64,000 nucleotides of DNA from JAHCHG01 sp965214585 (GCA_965214585.1 OZ243957.1:2852001-2916000), one strand, 5' to 3'. Numbered from the stretch's first letter, positions 34,727 through 43,250 are shown. The notes: a model not told the origin generated them from the letters alone. Program-made: numbers and translations.

Positions 34727-35659
34727 ATGAGCAATTTCCGCATTTTTTATTCGCCTTATTATTACGCCGACATTGGCGAAAATCACGTTTTTCCCATCAA
34801 AAAATTTGAATTGGTTCGCAACATTTTAATTGAAGAGGGAACTTTGCAAATTGAAGAAATAATCGAACCTCAATTTGCAAAAATGGAAGACGTTCTGCTC
34901 GTTCATACGGAAGATTATGTGAGCAGGCTTTGTGACGGAACTCTGAACAAAAAAGAAGTCAGGCGGTTAGGCTTGCCTTGGTCGCAGTCGCTCGTGCGCC
35001 GGACTTTTCTTGCAGTTTCGGGAACGATAAACGCTTCAATTCGCGCGATGGATTTCGGTATTGCTTCAAATCTTGCGGGTGGGACGCATCACGCTTTTCC
35101 CGACAGAGGCGAAGGCTTCTGCGTTTTAAATGATGTGGCGATTGCGATTAGAGTTTTGCAGCGTGAAAATTCAGCGAAACGGTTTTTAATAATTGACTGC
35201 GACGTTCATCAGGGAAACGGCACGGCTTTTATTTTTCAAAACGAAGAAGCGGTTTTCACATTTTCGATTCACGGCGAGAAAAATTATCCGCTTTTCAAGG
35301 AAAAATCCGATCTCGACATCGAACTTGCCGACGGAACTTCCGATCAAGTTTATCTTGAAACATTAAGCGAAGCGTTGCCGCGAATTTTTCTGCACGATCC
35401 CGACATTGTGTTTTATCTCGGCGGCGCAGACCCTTTTGAAAACGACAAACTCGGCAGGCTCGGACTTTCGTTTGAAGGTTTAATGCAGCGCGATGAAATG
35501 GTTTTACGATACGCGAAAGAACAGGGTGTTCCGATTGTTACGACGACCAGCGGCGGTTACGCGAAAAATATGAAAGACACGGTTGAAATTCACTGCAATA
35601 CGATTCGGGCTGTGAAAAAAGTTTTTGCCGAATCGCAAACTCAAAATGCGTCTGCTTAA
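34727..35659 (+). CDS. Histone-deacetylase-family hydrolase
   Basis: 310 residues of the arginase/deacetylase fold. AGGTHHAFPDRGEGFCVLND holds the catalytic His pair, IIDCDVHQGNGTA the zinc Asp/His, and YLGGADPFENDKLG the second zinc Asp. Closest in pattern to the class IV (HDAC11-like) and bacterial acetoin-utilisation type proteins. Deacetylates or deacylates small molecules or lysines; substrate unknown. Followed by the ABC exporter 29 bp downstream. Confidence 0.93.
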   Translation: MSNFRIFYSPYYYADIGENHVFPIKKFELVRNILIEEGTLQIEEIIEPQFAKMEDVLLVHTEDYVSRLCDGTLNKKEVRRLGLPWSQSLVRRTFLAVSGTINASIRAMDFGIASNLAGGTHHAFPDRGEGFCVLNDVAIAIRVLQRENSAKRFLIIDCDVHQGNGTAFIFQNEEAVFTFSIHGEKNYPLFKEKSDLDIELADGTSDQVYLETLSEALPRIFLHDPDIVFYLGGADPFENDKLGRLGLSFEGLMQRDEMVLRYAKEQGVPIVTTTSGGYAKNMKDTVEIHCNTIRAVKKVFAESQTQNASA

Positions 35660-35688
35660 ATATCAAAAATTCAGTAAAAAATTAAATT

Positions 35689-37500
35689 GTGGCGGAAAAA
35701 GAGAAGAAAAAAGTAAATTATTCGAGCGCGTGGCAGGAAGGGAAAAAGCTGATTTGGGATTATCGCGGCAGATTGACGATTGGCGCGGTTTTGATGATAA
35801 TCAGTCGGCTTTCGGGAATGGTTTTGCCCGCTTCGTCGAAATATCTAATTGACGAAGTGATCGGCAAAGAGCGTTATGAACTTTTGAAATGGATCGCGCT
35901 GGCGATTGGGATTGCGACGCTGATTCAGGCGGTTACGTCTTTCGCTTTGTCGCAGATTTTGGGAATTGCGGCGCAGCGTGCGATTACGGAAATGAGAAAG
36001 CGCGTGCAGGCGAAGATCGAGAAATTGCCCGTTTCATATTTTGATTCGACGCAAAGCGGGCAGCTTATTTCGCGGATTATGAACGACGCGGAAGGCATCA
36101 GAAATCTAGTTGGAACCGGTTTGGTTCAATTGGCGGGAAGTATTGTAACGGCAGGAATTTCGATAATCGTTTTGTTTTGGATAAATTGGCGTTTGACGAC
36201 GGGAACGATTATTGTTTTGGCGATTTTCGGCGGGGTTTTAGCTTATGCGTTCAAAAAACTTCGCCCGATCTTCCGCGAGCGAAATGTTATAAACGCGGAA
36301 GTTACGGGAAGATTGACCGAATCTTTGGGCGGAATCCGAATCGTCAAATCTTACACGGCGGAAAAAAGGGAAGAACTGATTTTCGCACGCGGAGCGCACA
36401 AGTATTTTCGCAATGTCGCCAAAACTATGACGGGCGTTTCGGCGACTTCCGCGTTTTCGTCGCTGATTATCGGCGCGATCAGCGTCGTGATGATTTTAAT
36501 TGGCGGCAATTCCGTGATAAACGGCTCGATGACCATCGGCGATCTCGTGATGTATATCTTTTTTACGGGCTTGATGGCGTTTCCAATCGTCCAATTAAGT
36601 TCCATCGGAACGCAGATAACCGAAGCGTTTGCCGGACTTGACCGCATCCGCGAAGTTTTTGAAATGACGACGGAAGATGAAGAAGACGCACAGCGAAAAC
36701 CTCTGCGCGATGTCGAAGGTCGAATCACATTTGATGATGTTTTTTTTGAATACGAAGAAAATACGCCAGTTTTGCGCGGCGTTTCGTTTGATTCGCCCGC
36801 CGGAACGACGACGGCTCTGGTCGGTTCAAGCGGTTCGGGAAAATCTACAATTCTAAGTTTGGTTTTGAATTTTATACAGCCCGACGGCGGCAGAGTTTTG
36901 ATTGACGGAAAAGATTTGCAGACAATAAAATTGCGCGATTATCGGCGGCAATTAGGCGTTGTTTTGCAGGAAAACTTCTTGTTCGACGGCACGATTACGG
37001 AAAACGTCAAATTCTCGAAACCGAGCGCGACATTTGAAGAAATCAAAAAAGTCTGCCGTATCGCGTATTGCGACGAGTTTATCGAAAAATTTGAAAAAGG
37101 TTACGAAACAATCGTCGGCGAGCGCGGCGTAAAACTTTCGGGCGGACAAAAACAAAGAATCGCAATCGCACGGGCTTTGCTTGCCGACCCGAAAATTTTG
37201 ATTTTGGACGAAGCGACTTCGAGCCTTGATTCGGAAAGCGAGCAGAAAATTCAGGCGAGTTTGAACGCTCTCAGAAAAGGACGGACAACATTTGTCATCG
37301 CCCATCGCCTTTCGACAATTCGCAGCGCGGATAAAATTTTGGTCGTCGAAGCGGGCGAAATAGTCGAGCGCGGAACGCACGAAGAATTGTTGGGTTTTGG
37401 CGGACGTTACAAGCAGCTTTATGATAAACAGTATCAGTTTGAAAAGAACTTGTTTATCAATCCGGGCGAAGAATTTACCGATTTAGAGAGCGTCAACTGA
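35689..37500 (+). CDS. ABC transporter, fused permease/ATPase (MsbA-like)
   Basis: 603 residues from GTG 35689. Residues ~25-320 hold six membrane helices of a type IV exporter (TIGAVLMIISRLSGMV..., with the coupling-helix stretch VTGRLTESLGGIRIVKSYTA). The ATPase has Walker A GSSGSGKST (~380), Q-loop VVLQENFLFDG, signature LSGGQKQRIAIARALL (~485), Walker B ILILDEATSSLDSE and the H-loop AHRLSTIR. Half-transporter, works as a homodimer; this type exports lipids, lipid A precursors or drugs. Confidence 0.95.
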   Translation: MAEKEKKKVNYSSAWQEGKKLIWDYRGRLTIGAVLMIISRLSGMVLPASSKYLIDEVIGKERYELLKWIALAIGIATLIQAVTSFALSQILGIAAQRAITEMRKRVQAKIEKLPVSYFDSTQSGQLISRIMNDAEGIRNLVGTGLVQLAGSIVTAGISIIVLFWINWRLTTGTIIVLAIFGGVLAYAFKKLRPIFRERNVINAEVTGRLTESLGGIRIVKSYTAEKREELIFARGAHKYFRNVAKTMTGVSATSAFSSLIIGAISVVMILIGGNSVINGSMTIGDLVMYIFFTGLMAFPIVQLSSIGTQITEAFAGLDRIREVFEMTTEDEEDAQRKPLRDVEGRITFDDVFFEYEENTPVLRGVSFDSPAGTTTALVGSSGSGKSTILSLVLNFIQPDGGRVLIDGKDLQTIKLRDYRRQLGVVLQENFLFDGTITENVKFSKPSATFEEIKKVCRIAYCDEFIEKFEKGYETIVGERGVKLSGGQKQRIAIARALLADPKILILDEATSSLDSESEQKIQASLNALRKGRTTFVIAHRLSTIRSADKILVVEAGEIVERGTHEELLGFGGRYKQLYDKQYQFEKNLFINPGEEFTDLESVN

Positions 37501-37580
37501 ATTTTTCGCCTTTGTTTCTTTCCGTTTTTATTAATCGGCAAAATTAAAATAATGGAAAATTGGACGCACCCGACTTTTAA

Positions 37581-37985
37581 TTAAAAATTCGGCGTTAAAT
37601 ACAATTCGCTTCGGTAATCGTCTATGCCGATTTTAACGAGTTGAAGCCAGCCTTGTCTGCCGAGCAGGTTGCGGTTCACGTTATAACTTTCGGCAAAATA
37701 GACATAAGATTGAAAGCGCAAACCGAGCGTTTCGAGTTCGATTTCGTGAGCGTAGCCGACAACACCGCCGCCGAGCGTCGAGAAATTCTCACGAAAACCG
37801 TCTTCGACATTTATCTGCAAAAAATCTGCCGCGCCGCGCTCGAAAAAGCAAATTTGCGAGCCGGTGTCAACTTTTGCCGGACAAGTGTATTGACGACTTC
37901 CGTAATGTAAAACCGCATCAATGGTGATGCCGATTTCAAGCGATTTATAGATTTCTTTTTTCTGAAAATCAATCTGAAAAGACAT
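37581..37985 (-). CDS. Retropepsin-like aspartyl protease
   Basis: 134 residues from ATG 37985, whose codon shares a base with the upstream gene's TAA (TAATG), with GGAGGT eight bases before. VDTGSQICFF is the Asp-Thr-Gly active site of clan AA single-domain proteases; GGGVVGYAHEIEL and NLLGRQGWLQLVKIGID match the flap and the second (hydrophobic-GRQG) motif. Acts as a homodimer in known families. No signal peptide, so cytoplasmic. Strictly coupled to an RHH-DUF5678 protein, which is its likely partner, substrate or regulator. Confidence 0.82.
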   Translation of the reverse strand: MSFQIDFQKKEIYKSLEIGITIDAVLHYGSRQYTCPAKVDTGSQICFFERGAADFLQINVEDGFRENFSTLGGGVVGYAHEIELETLGLRFQSYVYFAESYNVNRNLLGRQGWLQLVKIGIDDYRSELYLTPNF

Positions 37986-38380
37986 TACCAAAGACCTCCG
38001 CTGACGAATCGCGGACGCTGGCTTCCTTCGACAAATACTATAAAAGGATTTTTCACGCCCATTTCCAGAGCTTTTTCGCCCGTTTCTTTGAAACTATCGC
38101 CGGCAGCGAGAAGCGTATCGCCGTCCAGAGCGACATATTTGCCGTCGTATTCGTCGCGGTTTTTTGCCAGCCATTCGTGTTCGCGCGAGCGGTCTTTGAC
38201 GGGCAGATCGGTGGCGATAATTCTCGATTCAAACGGCGGTTTCTTTTTTTCCTTCGCTCGAAAGTTCAATTTTTCCTCTAAAACAATTCGCGCGAACTCG
38301 TCTTTGCCGATGCCTCTGTTTTGGGCTTCGGCTTCGAGTTTATCTTCGAGTTCGGGCGAAATCTCAATCGTCAAAGTCAT
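37985..38380 (-). CDS. Ribbon-helix-helix / DUF5678 protein
   Basis: 131 residues. Residues 1-45 look like an RHH DNA-binding N-terminus (MTLTIEISPELEDKLEAEAQ, GIGKDEFARIVLEEKL). Residues ~75-125 match DUF5678 (EWLAKNRDEYDGKYVALDGD, LAAGDSFKETGEKAL, NPFIVFVE). This pairing of a putative antitoxin-type DNA binder with DUF5678 precedes the aspartyl protease in a tight operon (TAATG). Probable autoregulator or protease partner; no direct evidence of a toxin. Confidence 0.75.
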   Translation of the reverse strand: MTLTIEISPELEDKLEAEAQNRGIGKDEFARIVLEEKLNFRAKEKKKPPFESRIIATDLPVKDRSREHEWLAKNRDEYDGKYVALDGDTLLAAGDSFKETGEKALEMGVKNPFIVFVEGSQRPRFVSGGLW

Positions 38381-38510
38381 AGCTTTTATTCCTCCAAATC
38401 CGATTTTAGCATAATTTGAGCGTTTTGCCCGGCAGCTTTTTCCCGTTTTCGTATTTGCTCATTCGCGGCATAATTTTTAATCTTTAAACGAGCGAATATT
38501 TTAGGAAATT

Positions 38511-39974
38511 ATGAAAATAGCAGTAATCGGAAGCGGATTCGGCGGACTTTCGGCGGCGATTCGTCTGCAAGCGGGCGGGCATCAAGTTACAATCATCGAA
38601 AAACGCGACAAACTCGGCGGCAGAGCGTATGTTTACGAACAAGACGGCTTCAAATTTGATGGCGGTCCGACGATTATTACTGCGCCGTGGCTGATTGACG
38701 AGATGTTTGAAGCGGCGGGAAAAAAGACCGCCGATTACGTTGAACTCGTCAAAATTGATCCGTTTTACAACATACGCTTTGAAGACGGCGCGGTTTTTCA
38801 TTACAACGACGATAAAGAAAATCTTTTCGAGCAAATTCGCAAATTTAATCCGAACGACGTTGAAAATTACAAAAGATTTTCAAAAGATTTGGGCGAGATT
38901 TACCGCGTCGGTTTTGAACTGATCGACCAGCCGTTTTCGACAATTTGGGATATGGTCAAAGTCGTGCCGCAAATGATAAAACTGCGCTCGGATCGTTCGG
39001 TTTATAAATTCGCGGCGAAATATTTTGAAGACGAACGCCTCAGAGAAGCGTTTAGTTTTCATCCGCTTCTAATCGGCGGAAATCCGTTTACGGCGACTTC
39101 GATCTACGCGATGATTCACAGGCTCGAACAGGAATACGGCGTTTGGTTTGCGATGGGCGGAACGGGCGCGTTGGTTCGCGGTTTGGGCGAACTTTTTACG
39201 GACATCGGGGGAGAAGTTTTCACCGAAGTTGAAGTTTCCGAAATTTCGGTTGACGAAAACGGCAGAGCGAACGGCGTGAAATTGAAAACGGGCGATCTTT
39301 TAGAAGCCGACGCGGTTGTTTCAAATGCTGATGTCGCGTTTACTTATATGAATTTGATTAATCCGAAATTTCGCAAAAAATATACGGATAAAAAGGTGAA
39401 ATCGCTGACATATTCAATGTCCCTGTTCGTGCTTTATTTCGGAACAAATAGAAAATACGAAAATATGGCGCATCACGAAATAATTATGGGCAAGCGTTAT
39501 AAAGGTTTGCTCGACGAAATTTTTGTGGACAAAACTTTGGCAAAAGATTTTTCGCTTTATCTGCATCGCCCGACGGCAACCGATCCGTCGCTCGCGCCCG
39601 AAAATTGTGATGCGTGGTATGTTCTCTCGCCCGTTCCGCATCTGGAAGGCAAAACCGATTGGAAAACGCAGGCGAAACCTTACCGCGATTCGATTATAAA
39701 ATATCTCGAAGATCGTTATATGCCCGATTTGTCAAAGCATATAATCACGGAAACTTATATTGATCCGCTGCATTTTCAAGGCACTTTAAACAGCTATTTG
39801 GGCAACGCTTTCGGAGTCGAGCCGACGCTGATGCAGTCGGCTTACTTGCGCCCGCACAATGAAAGCGAAGATGTCAAAAATCTATATTTCGTCGGCGCAG
39901 GAACGCATCCGGGCGCGGGACTTCCGGGCGTTATGTCGTCGGGGAAAATTGTGGCGAAGATGATAAATCAGTGA
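38511..39974 (+). CDS. crtI: Phytoene desaturase-type FAD oxidoreductase
   Basis: 487 residues. N-terminal dinucleotide motif VIGSGFGGLSAAIRLQAGGH, the desaturase segment KRDKLGGRAYVYEQDGFKFD followed by GGPT, central FHPLLIGGNPFTATSIY, and the C-terminal FAD signature FVGAGTHPGAGLPGVMSSGK. All are hallmarks of CrtI-type carotenoid desaturases or isomerases. No phytoene synthase (crtB) lies beside it, so the exact substrate (phytoene, zeta-carotene or a ketocarotenoid step) cannot be set. Confidence 0.9.
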   Translation: MKIAVIGSGFGGLSAAIRLQAGGHQVTIIEKRDKLGGRAYVYEQDGFKFDGGPTIITAPWLIDEMFEAAGKKTADYVELVKIDPFYNIRFEDGAVFHYNDDKENLFEQIRKFNPNDVENYKRFSKDLGEIYRVGFELIDQPFSTIWDMVKVVPQMIKLRSDRSVYKFAAKYFEDERLREAFSFHPLLIGGNPFTATSIYAMIHRLEQEYGVWFAMGGTGALVRGLGELFTDIGGEVFTEVEVSEISVDENGRANGVKLKTGDLLEADAVVSNADVAFTYMNLINPKFRKKYTDKKVKSLTYSMSLFVLYFGTNRKYENMAHHEIIMGKRYKGLLDEIFVDKTLAKDFSLYLHRPTATDPSLAPENCDAWYVLSPVPHLEGKTDWKTQAKPYRDSIIKYLEDRYMPDLSKHIITETYIDPLHFQGTLNSYLGNAFGVEPTLMQSAYLRPHNESEDVKNLYFVGAGTHPGAGLPGVMSSGKIVAKMINQ

Positions 39975-40002
39975 AAAGTGAAAAATGATAAGTTCTGAAG
40001 AT

Positions 40003-40491
40003 TTATTTGGCTGACAGTATGCCGAATTTCAAAAATTCATTTGCTTCGCCGCATACTTTGGAAAGATTTTTGTCATCATAATAATCCGCATCCGAAAGCC
40101 TTATATTTTCTTCTCTTATTCTTTCCAATACGGGATAATAAAATACTTCCCCGTTAAAACATTTTCCTCCGACCACGCCGAATTTTGATATATCAACGAA
40201 TTTGTATTCACTCAAGGTTTCCTTGAAAAAACTTCTTTTAACAACAGTTACAATTTTTTCGTTGCGGTTTATTTTTGTGGTAATTATCCGATAGGAAAAA
40301 ACCATCCAGAGTCCGCCTAGCGCAAGAATAATCGAACATACTAAGAAAGCGGTAATTATCCAATTATCGTTAATAACATTGAGCAGCAGAGATAAAATAA
40401 TGCCGACAATGGAAAAAAAGCCGCCGATTATCCAAATGCCGGCAGGGAAATTTTTAATCTCCAATTCACCATTTATATATCTGGTTTTCAT
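40003..40491 (-). CDS. Hypothetical membrane protein
   Basis: 162 residues. Two predicted membrane helices (IWIIGGFFSIVGIILSLLL and WIITAFLVCSIILALGGLWM), then a hydrophilic beta-rich C-terminal half (KEKIVTVV-like strands, FKETLSEYKFVDISKFGVV) resembling a small PH-like cytoplasmic domain. Family not recognised. Lies between crtI (convergent) and scpB. Confidence 0.7.
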   Translation of the reverse strand: MKTRYINGELEIKNFPAGIWIIGGFFSIVGIILSLLLNVINDNWIITAFLVCSIILALGGLWMVFSYRIITTKINRNEKIVTVVKRSFFKETLSEYKFVDISKFGVVGGKCFNGEVFYYPVLERIREENIRLSDADYYDDKNLSKVCGEANEFLKFGILSAK

Positions 40492-40511
40492 AGCTAATCG
40501 GAATTTGTGAT

Positions 40512-41066
40512 TTATTGAGCCAAATCTTCAAAATCCTCGATGCTCGGCAGTTCCGACAAATCTTTTAAGCCGAATTGAATCAGAAAATCCCTTGAAGTTC
40601 CGTATTGCATCGGTTTTCCGACGGTTTCTTTGCGACCTTTGGAAATTATCAGGCGTTTATCAAGAAGCGTTTTTATTGAAGAAGCCGATTGCACGCCGCG
40701 AATTTCGAGGATTTCGGGAACTGTGACGGGCTGCCGGTAAGCGATGACGGCGAGAGTTTCGAGCGAGGCGAGCGACAGTTTTGCCGACGGGCGCGTTTTT
40801 AGAAATTCTCTGACTTCCGCGTGAAATTCGGGGCGCGTTGAAATTTGCCAGCCGCCGCCGATTTCTCTGATTTGCAAACCGCTTTCCCGATTTGCGTATT
40901 CGCTTTGTAATTCTTCGAGCGCGGATTCAATCATTTCCGCATCTTCGCTTAAAACCTGCGTCAGAGTTTTAACCGCAATCGGTTCGTCCGAAACAAAAAT
41001 CAAGGCTTCAACGACGGCGATCAATTCGCTGATGCTTCTCGTTTGTTTTTCGATTTCTTCTTCCAT
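40512..41066 (-). CDS. scpB: Segregation and condensation protein B
   Basis: 184 residues from ATG 41066; an upstream in-frame ATG (41132) lies in heptamer-repeat DNA and is doubtful. Tandem winged-helix protein: IAVVEALIFVSDEPIAVKTL, then REIGGGWQISTRPEF and the family core LSLASLETLAVIAYRQPVTV, EIRGVQSASSIKTLLDKRLI, GRKETVGKPMQYGTSRDFL. Binds ScpA and SMC in the chromosome-condensing complex. scpA lies directly upstream. Confidence 0.95.
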   Translation of the reverse strand: MEEEIEKQTRSISELIAVVEALIFVSDEPIAVKTLTQVLSEDAEMIESALEELQSEYANRESGLQIREIGGGWQISTRPEFHAEVREFLKTRPSAKLSLASLETLAVIAYRQPVTVPEILEIRGVQSASSIKTLLDKRLIISKGRKETVGKPMQYGTSRDFLIQFGLKDLSELPSIEDFEDLAQ

Positions 41067-41070
41067 AAAA

Positions 41071-41153
41071 TTTAGTAAATCGTAAACGGTTAATAGTAAA
41101 TTGAATCTTAGGAAGAACAAACTATTTTCCATTTACGATTTACTATTTACCAT
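41071..41153. repeat. ATTTACx heptamer repeats, inverted pair
   Basis: Left arm 41079-41106 reads AATCGTA, AACGGTT, AATAGTA, AATTGAA. Right arm 41122-41153 reads ACTATTT, TCCATTT, ACGATTT, ACTATTT, ACCATCT. It lies between scpA and scpB and supplies the scpA TAG stop. Confidence 0.75.
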
Positions 41154-41925
41154 CTGCCAATCTCAAAATAATATCGCCGAAAGTTTTCGTTTGTGTCATT
41201 TTAATACTTTCCGTTCGGACGATTTCCAGAACGGCGATGAAGGCTAAAACGAGTTCGTTTTTTGTTTCGATTTCCTCGAAAAATTTTAGTAAATTCAGTT
41301 CTTTCGTTTCAAAAATCCGGCGTTTTAAGTTTTTCAGCATATCCGCCAAACTCATTTCTTCGCGGGCGATTTCCAATTTGATTTCTTCTTTACGGCGTTC
41401 CATTATTTTTTGAAATACGCCGAACAGATCAAAAACAGTCGCGTTTATTTCCAGATTATTTTCGTCCGATTCGATCTGTCCGCGCGTAAAAACGGCTTCT
41501 TCAATTGTCGAACGCTCGTAAAACATCTGCGAAACATTTTTGAATTTCTCGTATTCGAGCAGACGGTCAACAAGTTCTTGTCTGGGGTCTTCGATTTCTT
41601 CTTCCGCATCGTCCGAAATTTCGACGGGCAGAAGCATTTTCGATTTTATCTCGATCAAAGTTGCCGCCATCACCAGAAAATCCGCCGCCAGCGCGATGTC
41701 GAGCCGTTTCATCAAACGTATGTATCTCAAATATTCGTCCGTAATTTTGGCAATCGGGATGTCGAAAATGTCCGCCTTTTCCTGTTTTATCAAATAAAGC
41801 AGCAAATCGAGCGGACCGGCAAATTCGCCCAGACGCAGTTTTATCTCGTCGCCCGCGTCGCGCACGATGCGCGGCTGAACGCTCTCGAAATCGAAGCTAA
41901 GTTGTTGTTGTTCGGTTTGCTCCAT
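41143..41925 (-). CDS. scpA: Segregation and condensation protein A
   Basis: 260 residues. Kleisin family: EFAGPLDLLLYLIKQEKADI, FDIPIAKITDEYLRYI, the SMC-binding N-terminus, with AADFLVMAATLIEIKSKMLL next and a C-terminal winged helix (LAFIAVLEIVRTESIKMTQT). Bridges SMC heads with ScpB. Its last codons and stop lie within a heptamer repeat. Confidence 0.95.
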   Translation of the reverse strand: MEQTEQQQLSFDFESVQPRIVRDAGDEIKLRLGEFAGPLDLLLYLIKQEKADIFDIPIAKITDEYLRYIRLMKRLDIALAADFLVMAATLIEIKSKMLLPVEISDDAEEEIEDPRQELVDRLLEYEKFKNVSQMFYERSTIEEAVFTRGQIESDENNLEINATVFDLFGVFQKIMERRKEEIKLEIAREEMSLADMLKNLKRRIFETKELNLLKFFEEIETKNELVLAFIAVLEIVRTESIKMTQTKTFGDIILRLADGK

Positions 41926-41945
41926 CGGCTTCGCAGGGCTTCGCA

Positions 41946-42047
41946 GTCCAGAGTCCAGAGTCCGTAGTCCAAAGTCGGAAGATGAAAATCGAACTCTAAA
42001 CTCGACAAATAAAGAATTTGGACTTTGAACGCGGGACTCTGGACTAT
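41946..42047. repeat. AGTCCAG heptamer repeats, inverted pair
   Basis: 41946-41980 reads AGTCCAG, AGTCCAG, AGTCCGT, AGTCCAA, AGTCGGA with period exactly 7. 42014-42047 carries GAATTTG, GACTTTG, AACGCGG, GACTCTG, GACTATT. It lies between scpA and the DinB-like gene, whose TAG stop falls in the repeat. Confidence 0.85.
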
Positions 42048-42505
42048 TTCACTTCCCGGCAGTAAATAATGTAATCGAGCGAAGGCGGCGCGAAATTGTC
42101 GGCGCGAATTGCTTGGTTTATCTGTCCGCGATGATTTGTTGAATGAAAAAGAACGTGCGTTAAAATTTCGCGGTAAGAATTTTTAACCGCTTCGCCTTCG
42201 CTCGTTTTGTATTCGGCAATTTGTCCGAGTCCTTCGTCGTCAAATTTTTTCAGCAGTCGCTCGTAATTTTCGTGATTTTCCCGCGCCAAATTTCCCGAAT
42301 CTTCAATTGAAAGCGTCTGCCAGAAATCAAATCCGGTTGAATCTTTGCCGTAGAGTCTTTCAAAATATTCCTTTTCCGTAACTAAAACGTGCGCCAGAAT
42401 TTTCGCGGCTTTTTCGCTTTTTGAAGTTTTTAGAAAGGAGATCAAACGGCGGTTTGCCCAATCGTTATAAAGGTAAAGTTCGCGCAAATGTTCGATTGTG
42501 TTCAT
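42044..42505 (-). CDS. DinB/YfiT-family protein
   Basis: 153 residues from ATG 42505, which overlaps the TAA of the DUF2237 gene (TAATG). Four-helix DinB fold with metal-type histidines: LYLYNDWANRRLISFLKTS, KILAHVLVTEKEYFERLYG and the C-terminal EILTHVLFHSTNHRGQINQA, the usual H-x3-H pattern. Such proteins are thiol-dependent transferases or stress-induced enzymes of unknown substrate. Stop codon lies in the AGTCCAG repeat block. Confidence 0.9.
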   Translation of the reverse strand: MNTIEHLRELYLYNDWANRRLISFLKTSKSEKAAKILAHVLVTEKEYFERLYGKDSTGFDFWQTLSIEDSGNLARENHENYERLLKKFDDEGLGQIAEYKTSEGEAVKNSYREILTHVLFHSTNHRGQINQAIRADNFAPPSLDYIIYCREVK

Positions 42506-42897
42506 TATTTCACCGAATGCCTTTTCAAATCTTCGATTGAAACAAAATCCAAAGCTCTTTCGTGGCAGGCTTCCAAAATGATCTGCGGCGCAACGTCTTC
42601 TTCGAGTGCTTCGCGCCAGCGCGTCGCGCACAGACACCACTTGTCGCCGTCCTTTAAGCCGGGAAAATCGAATTCCGGGTGCGGCGTGATTAAATCGTTG
42701 CCGCGCGAGCGCGAAAATTCGAGAAATTCGTCGGTCATAATCGCGCAGACGACGTGGCTGCCGATGTCATTCGCGCCCGTCTGACAAAATCCGTCGCGGT
42801 AAAATCCCGTCATCGGGTCGGTGCAGCAGCTTTTCAATGTGCTGCCGAGAACATTTTTCGGTTTTGGTTTGTGTCCGTTTCCGTTTGCTTGGCTCAT
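42505..42897 (-). CDS. DUF2237 family protein
   Basis: 130 residues. Shows the family signature: NVLGSTLKSCCTDPMTGFYR, DGFCQTGANDIGSHVVCAIM, TDEFLEFSRSRGNDL, then GDKWCLCATRWREAL. Conserved Cys residues suggest a metal or redox role, but the function of DUF2237 is not known. Overlaps the DinB-like gene by one base and the ArsC-like gene by 4 bp, so three genes read as one operon. Confidence 0.93.
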   Translation of the reverse strand: MSQANGNGHKPKPKNVLGSTLKSCCTDPMTGFYRDGFCQTGANDIGSHVVCAIMTDEFLEFSRSRGNDLITPHPEFDFPGLKDGDKWCLCATRWREALEEDVAPQIILEACHERALDFVSIEDLKRHSVK

Positions 42898-43250
42898 ATT
42901 TCTATTTTGATTATTTCCAGAACTTTTTCAACCGGACGCGCCAAAATTGCCTTTTCGCCGACTTCGACAATCGGACGTTCAAGCAGATTCGGGTTTTCGA
43001 CGATCAGTTTTATTATTTTGTCCGCGTCAATTTCATCGGCGAGTTCCAATTCTTTATAAAGTTTTTCGCGCTTCCGCAAAACATCCTGCGGCTCTAAGTC
43101 GGCTTTTTTCAGCAATTCGCGCAGCTTTTCTTCGCTCAAAGGTTCTGTAAAATAGTTGACGTTTTCAAATTCGATGTTGTTTTCACGAAACAACTTCGCC
43201 AGTTTTTGGCACGTCGTTCAGGTCGGTTTTTCGTAAACTTTAATTTTCAC
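42894..43250 (-). CDS. ArsC/Spx-like thioredoxin-fold protein, candidate selenoprotein (in-frame TGA)
   Basis: Starting at GTG 43250 the frame reads KIKVYEKPT, a TGA at 43218-43220, then TTCQKLAKLFRENNIEFENV and on to RPIVEVGEKAILARPVEKVL, the ArsC-family end. With the TGA read through it is 118 residues, the normal family length, and the motif is PT-x-TTC where relatives have PTCxxC: the TGA sits where the first redox Cys belongs, giving UxxC. Without it, translation would have to begin at the TTG at 43193, losing the first strand and active-site loop. A hairpin follows the TGA directly. Alternatives: a Cys-to-stop mutation or a base-calling error. No selA/B/C/D gene is in the window. The upstream ribosome site is weak. 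Confidence 0.7.
43189..43220 (-). promoter_or_regulatory. SECIS-like stem-loop immediately after the TGA
   Basis: On the minus strand, AACGAC (starting at the last base of the TGA) pairs with GTTGTT, followed by an internal loop and an inner stem GCCA/TGGC closed by the loop AAAAC. Location is right for a bacterial SECIS element, but the apical loop comes only 11 nt after TGA and has no leading G, so it departs from the usual consensus. Confidence 0.4.

Noticed and set aside
42894..43193. Short ArsC-like protein starting at TTG 43193
   Set aside because: Would lack the first beta strand and the active-site loop although both are encoded in frame just upstream of it, across the TGA; the full-length reading is favoured.
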